Below, in pieces: positions 1 through 4,535 of a stretch of 6,205 bases of DNA; the first letter of the stretch is position 1, and every line of letters starts with the position of its first letter. Under the pieces are notes generated by a model that saw only the letters and a list, made by a program, of their open reading frames with translations, was not told the DNA's origin and searched no databases. The stretch spans positions 1 through 6,205 of the forward strand of contig CAIVND010000106.1 of NCBI GenBank assembly GCA_903907185.1, written 5' to 3'. Origin of the DNA: an uncultured Acidimicrobiaceae bacterium. Its GTDB lineage: Bacteria; Actinomycetota; Acidimicrobiia; Acidimicrobiales; Bog-793. Made by a program: the position numbers and the translations under genes.

Positions 1-576
1 AACCAGCCGCAGGTGCTGGCAGGCGTGCTCGATATTGACTCCGCAGAGAAGGGCGGACGCTTTGTCCGGACCTGCGACGCATTCAATATCCCGCTCATCA
101 CCTTTGTTGATGTTCCGGGTTTTATGCCGGGAACCGATCAGGAGTATGGCGGAATTATCCGACACGGTGCCAAGCTGCTCTATGCCTACTGTGAGGCCAC
201 GGTCCCGCGGATTCAGATCATCACCCGCAAGGCATATGGCGGCGCCTATCTCGTCATGGACTCCAAATCGATTGGATCAGATCTCTCGTTCGCGTGGCCA
301 ACCGCTGAGTTAGCGGTCATGGGACCACAGGGCGCGGTGGAGATCGTCCACCGTCGCGAGCTCGCTGATGCCGAAGATCCTGTCGCTCGAAAGGCCGAAC
401 TCGTCGCCGAGTACGCGAAGCGCTTTACTAGCCCATATATCGCGGCAGAGCGGGGTTACATCGATGATGTCATCGATCCGGCTGAGACTCGACAGGTCCT
501 GTGTGAAAGTCTCGACCTCCTGATCACCAAGCGCGAGGATCTCCCACGGCGCAAGCACGGAAATATCCCGCTGTGA
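1..576 (+). CDS. accD: Acyl-CoA carboxylase carboxyltransferase beta subunit, C-terminal part (5' end outside window)
   Basis: The reading frame is open from base 1, so this is the last 191 codons of a protein that is normally about 520 residues. It transfers the carboxyl group from carboxybiotin to an acyl-CoA (acetyl- or propionyl-CoA class) in the cytoplasmic biotin-dependent carboxylase complex. Visible family landmarks are FVDVPGFMPGTDQEYGGIIRHG (about codons 35-56), RKAYGGAY (76-83, one of the glycine-rich oxyanion-hole loops), SDLSFAWPTAELAVMGPQGA (93-112), SPYIAAERGYID and the hallmark C-terminus KHGNIPL. Codon 84, directly after GGAY, is Leu (CTC, 250-252). Propionyl-CoA carboxylases of this family usually have Asp there and acetyl-CoA-accepting forms have Ile, so the substrate may be acetyl-CoA or broad. 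That is an inference from one residue. The stop overlaps the next gene by 4 nt, indicating translational coupling. The family call is very secure; the exact substrate is not. Confidence 0.96.
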   Translation, partial: NQPQVLAGVLDIDSAEKGGRFVRTCDAFNIPLITFVDVPGFMPGTDQEYGGIIRHGAKLLYAYCEATVPRIQIITRKAYGGAYLVMDSKSIGSDLSFAWPTAELAVMGPQGAVEIVHRRELADAEDPVARKAELVAEYAKRFTSPYIAAERGYIDDVIDPAETRQVLCESLDLLITKREDLPRRKHGNIPL

Positions 577-791
577 TCGAGCGGGCGAGCGAGACAACCG
601 ATCGTCTTGCGCCAGATGACGAGATGATGACGGTCTTAACCGCCGCGATCACCCAACTTTGCGCACAAGATCTCGCCAGCGCTCGATCCGGGGTCCGATC
701 ATTGTGGCGCGAGCGTGGCACCACCTGGCGATTTTCGGGACGGACATGGACTGGCCCAGCACACGACGGCCGAGATCGTCCCCGTCGCTAA
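573..791 (+). CDS. Small acyl-CoA carboxylase epsilon-subunit-like protein
   Basis: This 72-residue frame starts with GTG inside the stop of the carboxylase gene (GTGA overlap), an arrangement typical of translational coupling. No clear Shine-Dalgarno is placed for the GTG, which fits re-initiation by the terminating ribosome. Actinobacterial acyl-CoA carboxylases have a small, poorly conserved epsilon subunit encoded right after the beta subunit. It has a short helical, acidic N-terminal part and a basic tail with conserved Trp and Arg. Here residues 15-29 (DDEMMTVLTAAITQL) could form that helix, and the tail has W45, W52 and the SGR-x-W pattern at 55-59, followed by a basic end. Position and layout carry most of the call, because sequence conservation in this family is low. 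ATG codons at 624 and 627 are alternative starts but would lose the helix. A minus-strand frame over 649-996 overlaps it and is judged spurious. Confidence 0.62.
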   Translation: MIERASETTDRLAPDDEMMTVLTAAITQLCAQDLASARSGVRSLWRERGTTWRFSGRTWTGPAHDGRDRPRR

Positions 792-905
792 CTAGGGCTA
801 TTGGCCAGACGGTGCCGTTCCAACCGAGAGTTTTCCCTCGATCCAATCCTTGGTCGAAGCGCCCGGTGATCGGTTCGATCAAGAGATGGGTTGCTCGCGG
901 ATCCA

Positions 906-933
906 TTGACATTCGAACCTCGAGGAATATGCT
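906..933 (+). promoter_or_regulatory. Putative sigma70-type promoter for the 52-aa membrane protein
   Basis: A perfect -35 hexamer TTGACA lies at 906-911. It is followed by a 16-base spacer and TATGCT at 928-933, which matches the TATAAT consensus at four of six positions. Transcription would start near 940 and give a leader of about 70 bases before the ATG at 1012. The match is seen in the sequence; use of the promoter is inferred. Confidence 0.5.
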
Positions 934-998
934 CCTGACGTGGGAAGATACGTGCCTAAGTCCTGACAGACTCGATAGGTATCTTCTGCACCTCATCT

Positions 999-1005
999 GG
1001 GGAGG
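999..1005 (+). promoter_or_regulatory. Strong Shine-Dalgarno for the small gene at 1012
   Basis: GGGGAGG sits 6 bases before the ATG at 1012. It is among the best ribosome binding sites in the window and is the main reason for accepting a gene of only 52 codons. Confidence 0.7.
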
Positions 1006-1011
1006 TCGGAA

Positions 1012-1170
1012 ATGGGTCGTTCGCTCTACACCGAAACTGGCGAACTATGGACGCCGTTTCACATCCGCATCTCTGACCACACAAAGTCGGTCATTGCAAT
1101 TACCGCGGACCTCACGCTTGCCCTCGTGGCAGTCGTACCCATTGTCCTTGTGATCGGATTTATCCACTAA
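1012..1170 (+). CDS. Small single-pass membrane protein, unknown function (52 aa)
   Basis: This short gene begins with ATG six bases after GGGGAGG and ends with TAA at 1168-1170. The product starts with a polar, aromatic-containing segment of about 27 residues (MGRSLYTETGELWTPFHIRI, then SDHTKSV). This is followed by a hydrophobic stretch over about residues 28-50 (including LALVAVVPIVLVIGF), ending in IH. It is therefore predicted to be a one-helix membrane protein, with D33 near the start of the helix and a proline (P43) within it. A promoter-like TTGACA/TATGCT pair lies upstream at 906-933, so it may be transcribed independently of the carboxylase genes. It converges with the nuclease-like gene, leaving only 25 bases between the two stops. 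I do not recognise the family and assign no function. The evidence for its being a gene is the ribosome binding site, the hydrophobic profile and the promoter; conservation is untested. Confidence 0.6.
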   Translation: MGRSLYTETGELWTPFHIRISDHTKSVIAITADLTLALVAVVPIVLVIGFIH

Positions 1171-1195
1171 AAGCGAATGAAACGGTCGGCGGTAC

Positions 1196-2056
1196 CTAGC
1201 TAATCGTCAGGGGCAGATTCAGACCGCCCGCTTCGCACGAGACCGATAGGTGCGCGACTCCGGCACCAGTGCGGGTACCGATCAACCACGACCAGACCAC
1301 AGATCCGCTGGCATCGGCGATGGTCGCACCAAGTCCCTGTGATTGGCTTGTTGTACCACTCGGCAACGTCACGTTGAGTGAACAGTGATCATTGGACATC
1401 GACGAGTGAACGCGTAGCGTTGCTGTCTCGCCCGGTTCCACCGAGATAGGTGCCGATAGCACCTGGATACCGACGTGGGGAGTTGTCACTTCCGTCGTTG
1501 TCACTGGGGTCGTTGTTGGGACCAACGCGGTAGGGACCGACGCATCGATTGGCGCCGGCCACACTCCGAGGTAGCGGTGGTAGGCCGAGACCCAATCCTT
1601 TGCGATTGCGCTTTGAGCAACTTTGAGTCCCAACTGACCACTACAGACAAGGGCATGCAAGCGATTCTCGAGGATGTCCTTACTGTTGAGATAACCGTGC
1701 GGATGATCATTGAGCTCAGGCCAAAGATTGCCGATGGCATTGTTGCCACCAAGTTCTAAGGAGATCAGATGGTCGACCTCGTACTCACCGCTTGTGCGGT
1801 GAATGATCCCGTACTCCCGGTAGACCTGCTTTTTCTCTGACTCTGGCACATCACGAACGCTTCGCGAGTAGCCAGAACGGCAGATCGTTGCCGCGGAAAC
1901 CTTGAACGTTGCACCAGGAGTGAGAGAAAGATTGTTAAGTGGTTGACCGTGATCGGTGCGAAAGACACCCGATGAACCAAAGACCGAGCTCGACGTCGCA
2001 CCAACGATTGAAAGCGCCAATACCATCGTGCCAAACACGAACCGTCGAATCTCCAT
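1196..2056 (-). CDS. Secreted HNH-type nuclease-like protein with C-terminal beta-sandwich-like domain
   Basis: The 286-residue product begins with a signal peptide: MEIRR, a hydrophobic core over about residues 6-20, then a small-residue region with cleavage probably around 20-28. Residues about 57-160 match a family of secreted HNH-endonuclease-like proteins: ICRSGYSRSVR (58-68), KKQVYREYGI, EYEVDHLISLELGGNNAIGNLWPE (91-114, with D95-H96 and the later Asn/Glu as likely active-site and metal-site residues), KD at 126-127, LENRLHALVCSG, and a final IAKDWVSAYHRYLG helix. C59 and C138 could form a disulfide outside the cell. A Pro/Thr/Val-rich linker (about 175-193) leads to an Ig-like or beta-sandwich segment with two cysteines (C225, C274). 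Catalytic activity is inferred from the family. The start at 2056 is chosen because it gives a normal signal peptide. In-frame ATGs at 2125 and 2155 would overlap the upstream MFS gene, and a GTG at 2068 is also possible. It follows the MFS gene by 61 bases on the same strand and is probably co-transcribed with it. Confidence 0.78.
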   Translation of the reverse strand: MEIRRFVFGTMVLALSIVGATSSSVFGSSGVFRTDHGQPLNNLSLTPGATFKVSAATICRSGYSRSVRDVPESEKKQVYREYGIIHRTSGEYEVDHLISLELGGNNAIGNLWPELNDHPHGYLNSKDILENRLHALVCSGQLGLKVAQSAIAKDWVSAYHRYLGVWPAPIDASVPTALVPTTTPVTTTEVTTPHVGIQVLSAPISVEPGETATLRVHSSMSNDHCSLNVTLPSGTTSQSQGLGATIADASGSVVWSWLIGTRTGAGVAHLSVSCEAGGLNLPLTIS

Positions 2057-2117
2057 TCCCCTGTCCACGGCACCGCTCTCACGAGGTAGCGACAGCCACA
2101 CAAACCGTGGGTGATAC

Positions 2118-3404
2118 CTAATCATCAGATACATCTTGACCGAGCACTTGATCATCTGCGATGGTCATCGCGTGCTCGTGATGCGTCGGTTCGTAAAACC
2201 GTGCCGGCAGGACAGCCGGCCAGATGCCACCGATAAGAGCGAAGATTGCAGCAGCGACACACGCAACCTCAATTGAGTGAGTGAGTAGTAACCCAGCGAT
2301 AGCAGAACCAATGGGATAGCCCGAAAAGTTCAGATTCATCGACACCGAAAACGCCCGACCAAACCACTCTGGCTCCGTCGCGCGTTGGCGCAGTGAAAAC
2401 ATTGCGACAACTAACGGTCCATTTGCAATGCCACAAAGTGCAACTTCAACCCCAACGAGCACGGCACTGTGCGCGAAGGCGAGAAGCGAAAGAGCCACTG
2501 CAGTTTCGCCACAACCAGCGGCGAGTACGTATCGTTCTCGCCGCTCCGTGCCAAACCTTCCGATTACGAGGCCGGCGATGAACGCCGAGAGGCCCATGAT
2601 TCCAAAGAACAGTCCAACGCTCTCTGAACCCCCGTGGAGACGATGCAAAACCACAACCGGTATCGCAACGGTCAGTGCTCCAGCACCCATGTTGTAGATC
2701 GTCATCGTGCCGGCCAACATTCGCAGTACTCGAGAACGCACGACGTAGTTAATGCCCGCGAGCGCATCACCGAGCACGGTCGTACGGTGCTCAGTTGTGA
2801 TATGAGGCAACTTGATCCACCAAAGTGAAGCGGCTGCAGAAAGAAAGAGCACCGCTGGAACGAAGAGCGACCAGCGAACACCAACGAGCAATACCGCAAC
2901 ACCAGCGATTCCTGGCCCAAGCACTGTTGCGATAACAAAGGTTCCACTGTCGAGTGCATTCGATCGATCCCACAGATCACGCGGCACAAGAATTGGATAG
3001 AGCGTTCTACCTCCAACACGGCTGAGGGGTTGTGTCAGTGAACTGATCGCAACGATCACGAGTAACGAGGTCGTTCCAAGATGGTGAAGTAACGAAAGAA
3101 CACTGATGAGAGCCATTGAGAGTGCCGCCACGAAATAGTCGAGCGACATCAATCCAACTTTTCCACTTCGTTCAAGAAGTGCTCCCGCAATTGGACTGAT
3201 AAGAATCCCTGGAATCTGACTGACGAGAATCACGACACCCGAGAGCGCTGATGAGTGACCCGTACCGAGAACGAAGAGCACGATAAGAACCGAAAACATC
3301 TGCGTAGCCATTCGGCCAAAGAGCGAACTCAGCGTGAGCGGGATAAATCCCGCCACATGGAGAAGTGCTCCATACGTGGCTTGCCGGTTCGCCGTTGAGG
3401 TCAT
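2118..3404 (-). CDS. Major facilitator superfamily transporter, probable drug/metabolite exporter
   Basis: A 428-residue integral membrane protein with about 12 hydrophobic segments, the usual MFS length. The loop between helices 2 and 3 carries a motif-A-like GALLERSGKVG (74-84), and the matching loop of the second half carries GRFGTERRER (282-291), as expected from the internal duplication. LGDALAGINYVVRSRVLRML (211-230) in the central loop and RATEPEWFGRAFSV (341-354) resemble the EntS/MFS_3 group of exporters of siderophores, macrolides and other small molecules. The C-terminal tail after about 400 is short, polar and cytoplasmic. The ATG at 3404 is preceded by an in-frame TAG 21 bases upstream, so the start cannot move far upstream. 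Its own Shine-Dalgarno is weak (GGGA, 8 bases away). Transport direction is taken from the family, and the substrate cannot be read from the sequence. The HNH-like secreted protein lies just downstream on the same strand. Confidence 0.9.
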   Translation of the reverse strand: MTSTANRQATYGALLHVAGFIPLTLSSLFGRMATQMFSVLIVLFVLGTGHSSALSGVVILVSQIPGILISPIAGALLERSGKVGLMSLDYFVAALSMALISVLSLLHHLGTTSLLVIVAISSLTQPLSRVGGRTLYPILVPRDLWDRSNALDSGTFVIATVLGPGIAGVAVLLVGVRWSLFVPAVLFLSAAASLWWIKLPHITTEHRTTVLGDALAGINYVVRSRVLRMLAGTMTIYNMGAGALTVAIPVVVLHRLHGGSESVGLFFGIMGLSAFIAGLVIGRFGTERRERYVLAAGCGETAVALSLLAFAHSAVLVGVEVALCGIANGPLVVAMFSLRQRATEPEWFGRAFSVSMNLNFSGYPIGSAIAGLLLTHSIEVACVAAAIFALIGGIWPAVLPARFYEPTHHEHAMTIADDQVLGQDVSDD

Positions 3405-3456
3405 TGATGTGATCCCACGAGACTAGGCCTCACCATTTTAAAAAGTTGCCTCCTCC
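3401..3456 (-). promoter_or_regulatory. Possible translated leader (11-codon ORF with strong SD) coupled to the MFS start
   Basis: On the minus strand GGAGGAGG (3456-3449) lies 12 bases before an ATG at 3436. That ATG opens an 11-codon frame, MVRPSLVGSHQ. Its TGA (3403-3401) overlaps the MFS ATG (3404-3402) as ATGA. The MFS start itself has only a weak ribosome binding site, so coupled re-initiation is a reasonable reading. The SD-ATG spacing is longer than the usual 5-9 bases, and a frame this short can arise by chance. Confidence 0.3.
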
Positions 3457-3493
3457 ATCTTTGCACTGCAGATACTCGGCATAACACCGGCAG

Positions 3494-3541
3494 TTCCGTT
3501 GCTCTATCCGCAGGTCAGTCAGCAACGACGGTGAAACGGAA
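3494..3541. repeat. Overlapping inverted repeats that can form alternative stems
   Basis: TTCCGTT (3494-3500) is the exact complement of AACGGAA (3535-3541). CGTTGCT (3497-3503) is the exact complement of AGCAACG (3521-3527). The two stems share bases 3497-3500, so they exclude each other. On the minus strand this reads as one segment (AGCAACGGAA) with a choice of two upstream partners. Confidence 0.5.
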
Positions 3542-3548
3542 AGACAGT

Positions 3549-3562
3549 GATCTCGCCAGATC
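3549..3562. repeat. Short perfect hairpin
   Basis: GATCT, a four-base loop (CGCC on the plus strand after the shared T/C boundary) and AGATC form a 5-bp stem. It is short enough to be chance on its own, and is notable mainly as one of a tandem series. Confidence 0.35.
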
Positions 3563-3573
3563 GATCCCAGCCA

Positions 3574-3603
3574 GCCTTTCACTCAGGAGAATCCATGAAA
3601 GGC
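3574..3603. repeat. Perfect 8-bp inverted repeat with a nested small hairpin
   Basis: GCCTTTCA (3574-3581) is the exact complement of TGAAAGGC (3596-3603). The 14-base loop contains a further GGA-GAA-TCC hairpin (3586-3594). It is the strongest stem in the interval. There is no T-tract after it on either strand, so a terminator role is not supported. Confidence 0.5.
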
Positions 3604-3624
3604 AATTCGGCGACAAACTGAGAA

Positions 3625-3647
3625 CACCTCACGCTGGATTCGAGGTG
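3625..3647. repeat. 6-bp inverted repeat
   Basis: CACCTC (3625-3630) and GAGGTG (3642-3647) are exact complements separated by 11 bases. It belongs to the same tandem series of potential stems. Confidence 0.35.
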
Positions 3648-3660
3648 AACAAGCAATCGA

Positions 3661-3706
3661 CCAAAGAAAATGTAGGTTCTGAGGGTTCGCGTGTCTACGA
3701 AACCCT
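3661..3706 (-). terminator. Possible weak terminator or processing hairpin after tRNA-Leu
   Basis: On the minus strand, 15 bases past the tRNA, AGGGTT (3706-3701) can pair with AACCCT (3687-3682). An inner CGT/ACG may extend the stem. Further on, TTTTCTTT lies at 3670-3663. The hairpin is visible, but the T-tract is interrupted and 11 bases away from the stem, so factor-independent termination is doubtful. Confidence 0.25.
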
Positions 3707-3720
3707 GAAACATCTCAGAG

Positions 3721-3804
3721 TGGGCAAGATGGGACTCGAACCCACACATCCTTACGGACACAGGAACCTGAATCCTGCGCGTCTACCAATTCCGCCACTC
3801 GCCC
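3721..3804 (-). tRNA. tRNA-Leu (anticodon CAG)
   Basis: Read on the minus strand this 84-base gene folds as a class II tRNA. The acceptor stem GGGCGAG/CTTGCCC has one G-T pair. The D-arm contains GGCGGAATTGGTAGACGC. The anticodon stem CAGGA/TCCTG encloses loop TTCAGGT with anticodon CAG (plus-strand 3768-3770), which decodes CUG. A 15-base variable arm TGTCCGTAAGGATGT is typical of leucine tRNAs. The T-arm is GTGGG-TTCGAGT-CCCAT. The discriminator base is A (3721), as required for leucyl-tRNA synthetase. The 3' CCA is not encoded (the next bases are CTC), so it must be added after transcription. It lies divergent to fhaA, matching the tRNA-Leu next to fhaA in mycobacteria. Confidence 0.97.
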
Positions 3805-3868
3805 GACGTTCGTAGTCAGGCTAGTGCACGCTAAATACTCCGACGACAGCACAGGTAGTGTTATTGGC
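3805..3868. promoter_or_regulatory. Divergent promoter region for tRNA-Leu (-) and the fhaA operon (+)
   Basis: Only 64 bases separate the 5' ends of the two divergent genes, so both promoters should lie here or extend into the genes. For fhaA a weak candidate is TTCGTA (3809-3814) with TAAATA (3832-3837) at 17-base spacing. This would start transcription near 3844, upstream of the ATG at 3869 but downstream of the alternative GTG at 3824. I could not pick a convincing tRNA promoter. Confidence 0.35.
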
Positions 3869-4522
3869 ATGGGGATTGAGCAGTTTGAGCGGCGGCTTGA
3901 GCGACTCGTAGAGGGAACCTTTGCCAAAGCATTTCGCGGCCAGCTTCAGCCGATCGAGATCGGTAAACGACTCAAACGCGAGATGGACCTGCATCGCACG
4001 GTTACTGTTCGTGGGCTCATCGCACCTAACATCTTCGAGGTAAACCTTGCACGAGATGATTTTGAACGTCTTGGCTCTCTCATTGATGTCCTCGCCTCTG
4101 AACTCGTTGACGGAGCTCAGGAACATGCCCACAGCTCTCGCTATAGCTTCATCGGTCCGGTTGAGGTAAGTATCGGAGTGGATCGCTCGTTATCGAACTC
4201 CACCTTCAACATCAAGGCATCGGTTCTCGACAGCGAGGAGGAGGTCTTTGGTGCCCTCATTCTCTCCGACGGAAAACGCGTCGGAATCGGCCAGGAGCCG
4301 CTACTTATTGGAAGAAGCAGCGACTGCCAGATCCAGATCGACGACACCCACTCCTCCCGCCATCATGCCGAGATCCAAGTTCAGGCAAACGTGGTTTGGA
4401 TATCGGATCTCTCCTCTCGAAACGGCACCAAAGTGAATGCGGTGACGGTAAATCAGCATCATCTCATCGATGGCGACGTCATCAGCATCGGAGCGACCCA
4501 ACTTCGTTTTGAAGCACATTAA
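3869..4522 (+). CDS. fhaA: FhaA-type protein: DUF3662 domain plus C-terminal FHA domain
   Basis: The 217-residue cytosolic protein opens with MGIEQFERRLERLVEGTFAKAF, the characteristic start of the FhaA N-terminal domain (DUF3662, about residues 1-105). That domain includes the APNIFEVNLARDDFERL segment and ends near YSFIGPVEVSI. The C-terminal FHA domain (about 140-217) has the phosphothreonine-binding set: GRSSDC (148-153), SRHHA (163-167) and NGT (185-187). In mycobacteria FhaA binds phosphorylated partners of the PknA/PknB system, including the MurJ-associated pseudokinase, and restrains peptidoglycan synthesis; a similar role is inferred here. The linker between domains is only about 35 residues, against a very long disordered one in mycobacterial FhaA (over 500 residues in total). 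The ATG at 3869 is chosen over an in-frame GTG at 3824 because the family starts with MG and the promoter candidate lies between the two. A modest AGGTAG precedes it. It is followed 13 bases later by fhaB. Confidence 0.93.
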   Translation: MGIEQFERRLERLVEGTFAKAFRGQLQPIEIGKRLKREMDLHRTVTVRGLIAPNIFEVNLARDDFERLGSLIDVLASELVDGAQEHAHSSRYSFIGPVEVSIGVDRSLSNSTFNIKASVLDSEEEVFGALILSDGKRVGIGQEPLLIGRSSDCQIQIDDTHSSRHHAEIQVQANVVWISDLSSRNGTKVNAVTVNQHHLIDGDVISIGATQLRFEAH

Positions 4523-4527
4523 GGAAG
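4521..4527 (+). promoter_or_regulatory. Ribosome binding site of fhaB overlapping the fhaA stop
   Basis: AAGGAAG begins within the TAA stop of fhaA and lies 8 bases before the fhaB ATG at 4536. A ribosome ending fhaA therefore covers the fhaB start site, consistent with one operon. Confidence 0.6.
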
Positions 4528-4535
4528 CTGCCTAG

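Larger units (their letters stand above)
792..1011 (+). other. Intergenic stretch between the carboxylase block and the small membrane-protein gene
   Basis: I see no convincing gene in these 220 bases. They hold a perfect 6-bp inverted repeat at 867-881 (TGATCG-GTT-CGATCA) with no T-tract on either side, so it is not an obvious intrinsic terminator. They also hold a promoter-like pair at 906-933 and the ribosome binding site of the following gene at 999-1005. Long frames that cross this stretch on both strands show no recognisable domain. Confidence 0.5.
3405..3720 (-). other. Gene-free, hairpin-rich interval between the MFS gene and tRNA-Leu
   Basis: These 316 bases contain no convincing protein gene apart from the possible 11-codon leader. 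They hold at least five inverted repeats, listed separately, between 3494 and 3706. None is followed by a clear run of T typical of an intrinsic terminator, although TTTTCTTT lies on the minus strand at 3670-3663 beyond the 3682-3706 hairpin. On the minus strand this is both the 3' flank of the tRNA and the leader of the MFS gene. It could be a structured leader, a processed tRNA trailer or an independent small RNA. I recognise no known RNA family; the RNase P, tmRNA and SRP RNA signature sequences were looked for and not seen. Confidence 0.4.

Noticed and set aside
912..925. Possible tRNA-derived attachment site (TTCGAACCT) resembling the T-loop of tRNA-Leu
   Set aside because: Only about seven bases are shared with the tRNA 3' half, and no integrase or longer direct repeat is present.
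649..996. Minus-strand frame of 115 codons across the epsilon-like gene and the following spacer
   Set aside because: It overlaps the better-supported epsilon-like gene, has no clear ribosome binding site and contains no recognisable domain.
659..1153. Plus-strand frame of 164 codons
   Set aside because: It starts inside the epsilon-like gene in another frame, is rich in Arg/Ser as out-of-frame translations often are, and runs over the well-supported small gene at 1012.
1171..1195. Bidirectional terminator expected between the converging genes
   Set aside because: The 25 bases between the two stops contain no stem-loop or T-tract; termination must occur elsewhere or by another mechanism.
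3585..3621. Plus-strand AGGAGA followed by an 8-codon ORF (MKGNSATN)
   Set aside because: The spacing is good, but the ORF is very short, lies antisense to the MFS leader and is followed by the antisense tRNA with no coupled gene. The purine-rich stretch is part of the hairpin loop at 3574-3603.
3531..3815. Plus-strand frame of 94 codons running antisense through the tRNA
   Set aside because: Its second half is translated tRNA antisense and its first half is the hairpin-rich spacer; no domain is visible.
3715..3927. Minus-strand frame with a protein tail reading VAELVDAQDSGS...
   Set aside because: This is the well-known false translation of a tRNA-Leu gene; the RNA gene explains the sequence.
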